Of a stretch of 64,000 nucleotides of DNA, positions 26,982 through 34,155 are shown piece by piece. Within the stretch, counting starts at the first letter, position 1; each line of letters begins with the position of its first letter. The notes below the pieces were generated by a model. It saw nothing but the letters and a program-made list of their open reading frames with translations, did no database searches and was not told the origin of the DNA. The DNA is from Bacteroidota bacterium (GTDB taxonomy: Bacteria > Bacteroidota > Bacteroidia > Bacteroidales > UBA4417): assembly GCA_013376995.1 (NCBI GenBank), contig JACAAZ010000014.1:1-64000 (forward strand). The letters are read 5' to 3'. Made by a program: the position numbers and the translations under genes.

Positions 26982-27986
26982 TTACCTGTATAGTTTACCA
27001 GCAGTCACCGTATCATTAAAGATCATTTCAGCTTGAGAGATTTGATTCAACAACTTGTCGAAATCTTCAAATCCTTTATCAGGCACTGTAATCGAATAAT
27101 TTTTGCCAGCGCTAATGGTTAGTTTGTCTTTCCTTAACCAGGGATTAAATTCCTTCAGCACCTTATAATTTAACCCAAGGCTGCTGGCAAATTGAACCAG
27201 GTTTGAAACACTGGTATCAATTATTATTTTATGTGTGGGGATCACAGGATACATATCCTTGTTCCTTAGGTAATATCCGAATTCAGTCGGATGTTCATAA
27301 AGAAGTTTGAAAGCAAGTATCCTGAACATGTATCTTGATGTTTCCGTATTGAGGTACAGGTCATAATAATTTGAAGTCTTTTGTGCGGAGGAAGCATTTT
27401 GTATTCTTGACTCTCCGGCATTATAAGCAGCAGCACATAATGTCCAGTTGTTGAATAAGCCATATGAATGACGAAGTAGTTTACAGGCAGCTTCGGTCGA
27501 TTTTTCAAGGTCGTATCTCTGGTCTACTTCTTCACTGATCTCGAGCCCATATTTTTTACCTGTGTCGGGCATAAACTGCCAGAAACCTGCAGCACCAGAG
27601 GGAGATGATACGGTACTAAGCCCGCTTTCAATTAAAGCCAGGTACTTAAAATCATCAGGTATTTGATTCCTTTTTAGTATAGGTTCAATTACTGAAAAGA
27701 ATCGTTTTGTCTTTTTAAGCAGGATCAGGGTATTCGACTGCCAGAAAGCATTTACAGAAAGTTCCCTGTCGAAGCCTTCTCTAACGTAATACTGCTTTAG
27801 CGGAACCTGTTCCCCTGCAAAATCTGCAAAAGCTGGCAAAACAGGGGAGAATACCCGGTTATTCAATTGATATTCTTTGAGGTAATCAAGGTCTGACGCC
27901 GGTTTCTGGCGGCTGGTAAAGAACAGGAAACCTTCCAGCACACAAAAACAAGCCAGGGCAACAATGAGGATGGTTTTCTTATCCAT
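26982..27986 (-). CDS. MltD-like lytic transglycosylase
   Basis: About 334 residues with an N-terminal membrane anchor or signal ('TILIVALACFCVLEGFLFF'). The SLT domain is in the middle: 'LALIESGLSTVSSPSGAAG' holds the catalytic glutamate, followed by 'FWQFMPDTGKKYGL' and 'AAYNAGESRI'. The C-terminal 70 residues ('VSNLVQFASSLGLNYKVLKE') resemble a LysM-like peptidoglycan-binding module. It cleaves glycan strands in the periplasm. I prefer the ATG at 27986; a start at 27998 would add four residues. Confidence 0.88.
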   Translation of the reverse strand: MDKKTILIVALACFCVLEGFLFFTSRQKPASDLDYLKEYQLNNRVFSPVLPAFADFAGEQVPLKQYYVREGFDRELSVNAFWQSNTLILLKKTKRFFSVIEPILKRNQIPDDFKYLALIESGLSTVSSPSGAAGFWQFMPDTGKKYGLEISEEVDQRYDLEKSTEAACKLLRHSYGLFNNWTLCAAAYNAGESRIQNASSAQKTSNYYDLYLNTETSRYMFRILAFKLLYEHPTEFGYYLRNKDMYPVIPTHKIIIDTSVSNLVQFASSLGLNYKVLKEFNPWLRKDKLTISAGKNYSITVPDKGFEDFDKLLNQISQAEMIFNDTVTAGKLYR

Positions 27987-28030
27987 GGAAATAATCACTT
28001 AGGAGAGTTAAGAAGGCTAATGAAGGATGA

Positions 28031-28576
28031 TCACGGAAAGAGGTTAATATTTTCTGCCATTAGCGGAGCAATTGCATCTTTTCCTGAAAGGGAAGGATTG
28101 CTGATTCCCCAATCAATACCGACAGCCGGATCATCCCAACGAATGCTTCCTTCTGATTCCTTATTATAAACATTCGTGCATTTGTAGGAGAATATTGTGT
28201 TGTCCTCAAGAGTGACAAAACCGTGCGCAAACCCGGCAGGTATCCAGCACAGCCATTTATTGTCTCCTGTCAGGTTCATGGAGACCCATTTGCCAAAGGT
28301 AGGAGAACTACGACGGATATCAACTGCTATATCCAAAACTGCGCCCTGTATAACTCTTACCAGTTTGCCCTGCGCCCATGGCTCACGTTGAAAATGAAGC
28401 CCACGTAAGACACCTTTCTGAGAAAGTGATTCATTGTCCTGGACAAACCTTGAGCTAATTCCTAATTTTTCGAATTTTTCAACATGAAATGATTCCATGA
28501 AGTATCCCCTCTCATCGCGGAATACATCGGGTTTAACAATAATAACATCAGGTATTTCAGTTGGAATTAGTTCCAT
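28031..28576 (-). CDS. rfbC: dTDP-4-dehydrorhamnose 3,5-epimerase
   Basis: A 181-residue cupin of the RmlC family with the expected sequence: 'FRDERGYFMESF' near residues 20-31, 'RFVQDNESLSQKGVLRGLHFQ' with the catalytic histidine near residue 62, 'KLVRVIQGAVLDIAVDIR', and 'WIPAGFAHGFVTLED'. It makes dTDP-4-keto-L-rhamnose for surface polysaccharide. No rfbA, rfbB or rfbD genes are nearby, so the rest of the pathway must be elsewhere. It leads the mltD-like and uvrA genes. Confidence 0.93.
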   Translation of the reverse strand: MELIPTEIPDVIIVKPDVFRDERGYFMESFHVEKFEKLGISSRFVQDNESLSQKGVLRGLHFQREPWAQGKLVRVIQGAVLDIAVDIRRSSPTFGKWVSMNLTGDNKWLCWIPAGFAHGFVTLEDNTIFSYKCTNVYNKESEGSIRWDDPAVGIDWGISNPSLSGKDAIAPLMAENINLFP

Positions 28577-28590
28577 GTTGATTAAGGGGG

Positions 28591-28667
28591 TGTTAGGTAT
28601 TGGGGATTAGTTATTGGTAATAAGTTATAGGGGCTCGGTGTTCGGCGTTTGAGGTTTGAAGTTGATT
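28591..28667. repeat. Degenerate 7-bp repeat array (TATTGGT type)
   Basis: Eleven consecutive 7-base units in one phase between rfbC and lpd: tgttagg, tattggg, gattagt, tattggt, aataagt, tataggg, gctcggt, gttcggc, gtttgag, gtttgaa, gttgatt. TATTGGT is a rotated reverse complement of the TAACCAA unit at 32087 and 49479. Confidence 0.65.
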
Positions 28668-28699
28668 AGCCGCAGGCAGTGGCACCCGCGAGATTTAGA

Positions 28700-28717
28700 G
28701 TCCGCCGGATGGCGGAC
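28700..28717. repeat. GC-rich inverted repeat between rfbC and lpd
   Basis: gtccgcc and ggcggac (7-bp arms, 4-base loop) lie in otherwise non-coding DNA. Its core resembles the CCGCC...GGCGG palindromes at 17517 and 47558 but the flanks differ. No T run follows, so a terminator is not favoured. Confidence 0.45.
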
Positions 28718-28809
28718 CAGCGGTAACAGAGTTCCAATTATTGTGTCAGGCTTTTATGTAGGTGTTTTAAAGTTCGGAAGGTATATGTCATAAGCAGAAG
28801 CGTTCCACC

Positions 28810-28844
28810 TTTGATATTTGATATTTGCATTTTGTCTTTTAACT
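28810..28844. repeat. 7-bp repeat array (TTTGATA type), short
   Basis: Five in-phase units (tttgata, tttgata, tttgcat, tttgtct, tttaact) end just beyond the lpd stop codon. The first two units are identical to those of the array at 55664-55761. Confidence 0.6.
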
Positions 28845-28845
28845 T

Positions 28846-30237
28846 TCAAATATGTATCACCTCACCATAGGCTGCTGCAACAGCTTCCATCACGGCTTCA
28901 CTCATGGTTGGGTGGGGGTGTATGGATTTGATGATCTCATGGCCGGTTGTTTCGAGTTTTCGGGCAACTACAACTTCTGCGATCATTTCTGTTACATTAT
29001 CACCGATCATGTGGGCTCCGAGCCATTCTCCGTATTTGGCGTCAAATATCACCTTGATAAAACCTTCCTTATTTCCGGCTGCACTTGCCTTACCGGATGC
29101 GGTGAATGGGAATTTGCCAACCTTAATATCATATCCGGCTTCTTTTGCAGCTTTTTCAGTCATGCCAACCGAAGCAATTTCAGGAGAAGTATAAGTACAA
29201 CCAGGGATATTTCCATAATCGATTGGTTCCACATGAATACCTGCTATTTTTTCAACGCAGGTGATACCTTCGTGTGATGCAACATGCGCAAGAGCAGGTC
29301 CGTGGACAATGTCACCAATGGCATAATATCCATCCACATTGGTTTTATAGAAATCATCAACCAATACTTTACCTTTCTCGGTTTTTATACCTGTCTCTTC
29401 CAGCCCTATACCTTCAAGATTTGTAGTGATACCAACTGCAGATAGAACTATATCGCATTCAACTATCTCGGTGCTTTTGGAAGTCTTGATAGTCACCTTG
29501 CAGGCATTTCCTGCAATTTCAACTGATTCAACGGTTGAAGAGGTCATTACTTTCATGCCTGCTTTCTTGAAGCTGCGTTCAAGTTGCTTGGATACTTCTT
29601 CATCTTCGAGAGGAACAATTGTTGGAAGAAACTCAACCAGGGTGACTTCAGTGCCGATAGAATTGTAGAAGTAAGCAAATTCTGATCCTATAGCTCCAGA
29701 ACCAACAACAACCATGCGTTTAGGCTGCACCGGCAGGGTCATGGCTTCCCTGTAGCCAATTATCTTTTTGCCATCCTGTTTAATATTAGGTAGTTCCCTT
29801 GAGCGGGCTCCTGTTGCAATAATGATGTGAGAAGCTGTAAGTTGTGTTACTTTCCCTTCGGCATCAGTGACTTCAACGATCTTTCCGGGTTTAATCCTGG
29901 CAAATCCCTGGATATGTTCAATCTTGTTTTTCTTGAAGAGAAATTGAATTCCCTTGCTCATTCCTTCGGCAACATCGCGGCTTCGTTTTACAATGGCTGG
30001 CAGGTCAGCTGTTGCATCACCTGTCATTTTAATGCCATAATCTGCCAGGTGTTTGGTATAATTAAAGACCTGGGCACTTTTGAGCAAGGCTTTGGTAGGA
30101 ATACAGCCCCAATTCAGGCAAATGCCTCCCAGTTCTGCTTTCTCAACAACTCCTACTTTAAACCCCAATTGGGAAGCACGGATAGCAGCTACATAACCTC
30201 CTGGTCCACTGCCAATAACAATAACATCAAAGTTCAT
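28846..30237 (-). CDS. lpdA: Dihydrolipoyl dehydrogenase
   Basis: A 463-residue flavoprotein disulfide reductase of standard length. FAD-binding 'VIGSGPGGYVAAIRASQLG' is near residues 6-24, the redox-active pair is in 'GGICLNWGCIPTKALL' near 40-55, and the NAD-binding 'VVGSGAIGSEFAYFYNSIG' is near 178. The C-terminal 'SIHPHPTMSEAVMEA' carries the catalytic His-Glu pair. It reoxidises lipoyl groups of 2-oxoacid dehydrogenases and the glycine cleavage system. gcvP is 6 kb away in the same direction but not in the same operon. Confidence 0.96.
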   Translation of the reverse strand: MNFDVIVIGSGPGGYVAAIRASQLGFKVGVVEKAELGGICLNWGCIPTKALLKSAQVFNYTKHLADYGIKMTGDATADLPAIVKRSRDVAEGMSKGIQFLFKKNKIEHIQGFARIKPGKIVEVTDAEGKVTQLTASHIIIATGARSRELPNIKQDGKKIIGYREAMTLPVQPKRMVVVGSGAIGSEFAYFYNSIGTEVTLVEFLPTIVPLEDEEVSKQLERSFKKAGMKVMTSSTVESVEIAGNACKVTIKTSKSTEIVECDIVLSAVGITTNLEGIGLEETGIKTEKGKVLVDDFYKTNVDGYYAIGDIVHGPALAHVASHEGITCVEKIAGIHVEPIDYGNIPGCTYTSPEIASVGMTEKAAKEAGYDIKVGKFPFTASGKASAAGNKEGFIKVIFDAKYGEWLGAHMIGDNVTEMIAEVVVARKLETTGHEIIKSIHPHPTMSEAVMEAVAAAYGEVIHI

Positions 30238-30380
30238 AGTATGAACATTTTAATTTGCACGACAAAATTATTAAATTTAATGATAGGTGCCTATGCCAGG
30301 CTATGTGTTAAAGTAACAAGAGTTGCAGATAATTGTTCTCTTTCCAACGGTTTGTAAAGCCTTTCCGAGAAGTATGATCA

Positions 30381-30409
30381 AAAAAAACGGCTTCTGTCTG
30401 AAGCCGTTT
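30381..30409 (-). terminator. Rho-independent terminator of the lipoprotein gene
   Basis: A perfect 10-bp stem (aaacggcttc at 30385-30394, complement at 30400-30409) with a 5-base loop is followed on the minus strand by a run of T. It lies 19 bases after the lipoprotein stop. Confidence 0.9.
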
Positions 30410-30428
30410 CCTGATCAAAGCAAATTTC

Positions 30429-31124
30429 TTATTTCTTCATCTGGCCGTCTCCTTGTGCAGGAGCAGCTGCTTTCTTATCGATAACAGTATAACCTTCGGG
30501 AACTTTGAATTTTTCGGCAGGGATTTTTGCATCAAAATCAACTTTTTCTGCAACTATTGAAATTCCAGCCATTTCAAGTTTGAGGAGGATGTTTTTATAA
30601 TGAACACCTGTAGCAACCATTGAAGGATTTGCGCTATCCGGAGCCATGCTGTATTTGGTACCGGTTAACCCGGCAACAGTTTCAGTTCCATCTTCCTTAT
30701 ATTTCATTTTCTTTTTCAATTCATCACTCAGGCTGCTGAAATATTGTTGCTCAAGAAGTTCTTTAGGAATTTCCTGCTTAAAGGCTTCCTTGGTTGCTGT
30801 ATTTTGACCATTCCTGATATTTTCAAGCTCATAATGGATGCTGGTCAATCCTTCACGAATATCAAATGCATGGGATTGAACAGTTTGTCCCATCATGCTT
30901 CCCTGCGTAATGATTTCCCTGGTTTCTTTGTTTCCAAAATCATCAAAGTATATAGTTTGTGAAATGGTCATGCCCATCATATTCATGGGTTTGTATGTTA
31001 CGATGCCGGATTTAATGCCGTAAGGGCCGCCATTCTTACCAGCTCCGTTTCCCTGGTTGCCTGAATTGCAGGCCATCAGCAAAGTCAGGCCGATTACCTG
31101 AACAAGGAGTAAGATTTTTTTCAT
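30429..31124 (-). CDS. Lipoprotein of unknown function
   Basis: A 231-residue protein with a lipoprotein signal; the lipobox is in 'LTLLMAC' with cysteine near residue 19, followed by a Gly/Asn-rich linker. The mature domain opens 'IKSGIVTYKPMNMMGMTISQ' and has alternating strands ('QTIYFDDFGNKETREI'), suggesting a periplasmic beta-rich domain like the LolA/LppX or DUF4412-type folds; this is a guess from pattern only. It is monocistronic with its own terminator and a TAnnTTTG box at 31163-31170. Confidence 0.6.
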   Translation of the reverse strand: MKKILLLVQVIGLTLLMACNSGNQGNGAGKNGGPYGIKSGIVTYKPMNMMGMTISQTIYFDDFGNKETREIITQGSMMGQTVQSHAFDIREGLTSIHYELENIRNGQNTATKEAFKQEIPKELLEQQYFSSLSDELKKKMKYKEDGTETVAGLTGTKYSMAPDSANPSMVATGVHYKNILLKLEMAGISIVAEKVDFDAKIPAEKFKVPEGYTVIDKKAAAPAQGDGQMKK

Positions 31125-31196
31125 TATCGATCAGTTTAGTTTTGGATGCTTGAAATTGTGCGCAAAGGTATGATTTTTACTAATAGGGCCTGAAGG

Positions 31197-31664
31197 TCAA
31201 TCTTTAAACCTGACAGGTAGCTGCCGGTCAAAGCCTTCTTCGAGCGAAATGAAGGTTTCGGTAAAGGAAATTTCAGGAATAGACTGGATCTGCTCTACAA
31301 TTATTTTCTTCAGGTGTTCATTGTTATGTGTGTAGATCTTGATCAGCAGGGAATATTTCCCTGAGATATGATGACACTCAACAATTTCTGGTATCTGGCG
31401 AATTTTTTTGAATACTTCATCATGTGTAGATGTTGAAGTCAGGTTTACCTGGATACCAATAAATGCGCAGGTCATGTAACCCATTCCTTTCGGGTTTAGC
31501 ATTACCTGTGAGCCTGAAATACTGCCCGATTCCTTAAGCTTTTGAATCCTTTGATGGATTGCAGCACCTGATAGCTTGCAGCGGCGTGCGATTTCGAGGT
31601 ATGGCATTCGCGCATCCTTCATGAGAAATTCAAGGATCTTTCGATCAAGTGCATCTATGTTCAT
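31197..31664 (-). CDS. Lrp/AsnC-family transcription regulator
   Basis: A 155-residue protein with an N-terminal winged helix ('LDRKILEFLMKDARMPYLEI', 'RRCKLSGAAIHQRIQKLKES') and a C-terminal RAM ligand-sensing domain ('CAFIGIQVNL' to 'ISFTETFISLEE'). Members bind amino acids and regulate amino-acid metabolism as multimers. It is divergent from the Cys/Met PLP enzyme gene at 32193, a natural candidate target. Confidence 0.92.
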   Translation of the reverse strand: MNIDALDRKILEFLMKDARMPYLEIARRCKLSGAAIHQRIQKLKESGSISGSQVMLNPKGMGYMTCAFIGIQVNLTSTSTHDEVFKKIRQIPEIVECHHISGKYSLLIKIYTHNNEHLKKIIVEQIQSIPEISFTETFISLEEGFDRQLPVRFKD

Positions 31665-31980
31665 GTTCCGGAGGGCTGAGTTATAATTTGATACTTCTGA
31701 TGAGTTTGTGAGACGTTAGAGTTACTAAATATCAAAAATATAAACAAATTGCTTACAGTATTTAAAAATATATTTAAATTTAGTTATGGAAAGTAATAAA
31801 TCGTTAGCTCTTTGTTGAATATTGATAGTTTTGTTCCTGAGTTGAATAGGATGGTGACAGGGAGTCTCACGGCTTCTAAATGACTTATTCAATTGAAAAA
31901 ATATTGGAACGCTGAATACGCGGATATAAGTGCGGAGAAAACGGAAAAATCAAAAGATAAAAAGGGCAGAAGTTAAAGTG

Positions 31981-32029
31981 CAAATATCAAATATCAAACA
32001 TCAAATATCAAATATCAAACATCAAATGA
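31981..32029. repeat. 7-bp repeat array (CAAATAT type)
   Basis: Seven exact-phase units: caaatat, caaatat, caaacat, caaatat, caaatat, caaacat, caaatga. Read on the minus strand and rotated, the main unit is TTTGATA, the same as the arrays at 28810 and 55664. Confidence 0.85.
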
Positions 32030-32086
32030 CGAACCCTTTCAACGCCTTCGCCAAAGGCAGCTTAACACCAAACCCTTTCAACGCAG

Positions 32087-32170
32087 AACCAATAACCAAT
32101 AACCAATAGCAAATAACAAGTAGCAAATAACAAGTAGCAAATAACAAATAACAAATAACAAATAACACAA
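32087..32170. repeat. 7-bp repeat array (AACCAAT / AACAAAT type)
   Basis: Twelve in-phase units: three aaccaat, then alternating agcaaat and aacaagt, then aacaaat three times and aacacaa. A further aaccaat follows at 32172 after a one-base slip. The array abuts the PLP-enzyme gene start region. Confidence 0.85.
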
Positions 32171-32192
32171 TAACCAATAACACTAGTACACC

Positions 32193-33392
32193 ATGAAACA
32201 CGATCCAGCAAATGCAATCTTTGACCTTAAGCAGTTCGGGGAATATGGAGATGTTAATCCATCAATTACGGATTCTGCTACGTATACATTTATGCAGGCC
32301 AAGACTATGTCGGCTACTTTCCATGGTGAAACTGAAGGTTGTTTTCTGTATTCCAGGCATTGGAATCCCAGTAACAAATACCTGGCTGATGCAATATCTG
32401 CCATGGAAGGTACAGAAGAAGGATGGGTAACCTCATCCGGAATGGGGGCAATTACAAACACCATACTTCATCTGTGCAAAAGCGGTGACCATATCGTTTC
32501 CAGTATGACCACCTATGGTGGCACCTTTGCATTCCTTCAGAATTATCTGCCAAAGTTCAACATCCATACAACTTTTGTTGATATTGCAGATTTAGAGGCA
32601 GTCAAGAAGGCTATTCAGCCCAATACCAGGCTGATATATACTGAATCCATGACGAATCCGCTATTGCAGATTTCTGATATCCCTCAATTGGCAGAAATTG
32701 CAAATACTCATGATATAAAGCTAGTTGTTGACAATACATTTACACCTATGATCATTTCCCCGGCCAAGTTGGGGGCTCATGTGGTTGTTTACAGCCTTAC
32801 CAAGTTTGTGAATGGAAAGAATGATTGTGTAGCCGGAGCTATCTGCGGTTCCCGCGATTTCATCAATTCACTTATTGATGTTAATGATGGAACAGCTATG
32901 CTACTTGGACCGGTACTGGATCCAATGCGCTCATCCTCTATTTTGAAGAACCTGCATACTTTGCATATCCGGATGCAACAACATAGCCGGAATGCAGCCT
33001 ACCTGGCAACTAAGTTTAAAGAAGCTGGCATCAGGGTGATCTATCCGGGTTTAGCTGAGCATCCGGGGAATTCATACATGAAAAAAGTCATGAACCCTGA
33101 TTTCGGATTTGGCGGCATGCTGGCCATCGACCTGGTAACTGCTGATAAGGCCGGCAGGTTTATGGAACTCATGGAAATGCATGATGTAGGTTACCTTGCG
33201 GTGAGCCTTGGGTATTTTAAGACCTTGTTCAGCAATTCGGGGAAAAGCACCTCTTCTGAAGTTCCTGAGGAAGTTCAACGCAAAATGGGTTTATCAGAAG
33301 GACTTATTCGCTACAGTGTAGGCCTTGACCATGATATTGAACGTACCTGGAAGAGGATTGAACATTGCCTGGAATTGATGGAAATTAAATGA
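32193..33392 (+). CDS. Cys/Met metabolism PLP-dependent lyase
   Basis: A 399-residue enzyme of the cystathionine gamma-synthase / methionine gamma-lyase superfamily. Readable motifs are 'FLYSRHWNPSNKYLADAI' near 50-67, 'SSGMGAITNTILHL' near 80, 'YTESMTNPLLQISDI', 'VVDNTFTPMI' and the PLP-lysine region 'VYSLTKFVNGKND' near residue 208. It should cleave or form a gamma- or beta-substituted bond in a sulfur amino acid. Whether it is a lyase (methanethiol or sulfide release) or a synthase cannot be decided from sequence alone. The divergent Lrp-type regulator fits amino-acid control. Confidence 0.85.
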   Translation: MKHDPANAIFDLKQFGEYGDVNPSITDSATYTFMQAKTMSATFHGETEGCFLYSRHWNPSNKYLADAISAMEGTEEGWVTSSGMGAITNTILHLCKSGDHIVSSMTTYGGTFAFLQNYLPKFNIHTTFVDIADLEAVKKAIQPNTRLIYTESMTNPLLQISDIPQLAEIANTHDIKLVVDNTFTPMIISPAKLGAHVVVYSLTKFVNGKNDCVAGAICGSRDFINSLIDVNDGTAMLLGPVLDPMRSSSILKNLHTLHIRMQQHSRNAAYLATKFKEAGIRVIYPGLAEHPGNSYMKKVMNPDFGFGGMLAIDLVTADKAGRFMELMEMHDVGYLAVSLGYFKTLFSNSGKSTSSEVPEEVQRKMGLSEGLIRYSVGLDHDIERTWKRIEHCLELMEIK

Positions 33393-33454
33393 TTTGAACA
33401 GAAAGCCTTTATTCAATGTTTTGATTAACTCTATAGCTTCTAGCAATATTTCAT

Positions 33455-34141
33455 ATGCCGCACCAGGAAAAACATTTTACGGGATCGCAGAAAGTTCGTG
33501 ATATAGTTATCGGTATGTCTGATGGCCTGACTGTGCCTTTTGCACTCACAGCAGGGTTAACAGGCGCTGTTGCTTCTAATGTGATCATTATAACTGCAGG
33601 CCTTGCAGAAATTATTGCAGGTTCTATTGCCATGGGGCTTGGGGGATACCTTGCCGGAATTACAGAATATCAGCATTACCAATCGGAAAAGAAAAGAGAA
33701 TTCTGGGAAGTTGAGAATCTGCCTGAACGTGAAAAGGAAGAAATAAGAGAGATTTTAGGCCAATATGGTGTGAAGGAAACCTCAAGAGAAGCATTTATTG
33801 AAGATCTTTCACAGGATCCGGGAAAATGGGTAGATTTTATGATGCGTTTTGAACTGAACCTGGAGGAGCCTGAAGTAAACCAGGCCAGAAACAGTGCCCT
33901 GCTCATCGCGCTTTCATATGTTATTGGAGGAATGGTTCCTCTTTCGGCCTACTTTTTCACTTCAAATCCATTGAGTGGACTTTCTATTTCAGTGGTTGTA
34001 ACATTGCTTGCCCTCTTTACCTTCGGGTACCTTAAAAGTAAGATAACAGGACAGGCGCCACTGGCAGGGGCTATTAAGACTACAATCATCGGTGCTCTTG
34101 CAAGCGCAGCTGCATTTTTAATTGCCAGGCTTATTTCATGA
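33455..34141 (+). CDS. VIT1/CCC1-family iron/manganese transporter
   Basis: A 228-residue membrane protein of the VIT1/CCC1 family. Membrane helices start at 'DIVIGMSDGLTVPFALTAGL', a conserved opening with Asp and Met in the first helix. A cytoplasmic helical, glutamate-rich segment (about residues 75-135, with 'ENLPEREKEEIREIL' and 'FMMRFELNLEEPE') corresponds to the metal-binding domain of plant VIT1. Three helices follow. The family exports Fe2+ or Mn2+ from the cytosol by proton exchange. It is convergent with the antiporter gene, 14 bases away. Confidence 0.88.
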   Translation: MPHQEKHFTGSQKVRDIVIGMSDGLTVPFALTAGLTGAVASNVIIITAGLAEIIAGSIAMGLGGYLAGITEYQHYQSEKKREFWEVENLPEREKEEIREILGQYGVKETSREAFIEDLSQDPGKWVDFMMRFELNLEEPEVNQARNSALLIALSYVIGGMVPLSAYFFTSNPLSGLSISVVVTLLALFTFGYLKSKITGQAPLAGAIKTTIIGALASAAAFLIARLIS

Positions 34142-34155
34142 AAGACGGAAACCGA

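Larger units (their letters stand above)
31665..32192. other. Divergent regulatory region, lrp-like and PLP-enzyme genes
   Basis: The left 250 bases are AT-rich and probably hold the promoter and Lrp sites for the leftward regulator. I could not define either. The right part is filled with two 7-bp arrays (31981-32029 and 32087-32170), and the 14-base word aaccctttcaacgc occurs twice there (32032 and 32070). The second array ends about 20 bases before the PLP-enzyme start codon. Confidence 0.6.

Noticed and set aside
28852-30357. Two long plus-strand frames (141 and 176 codons) opposite lpdA
   Set aside because: They lie antisense to a fully conserved dihydrolipoyl dehydrogenase, show no domain, and look like shadows of its codon pattern.
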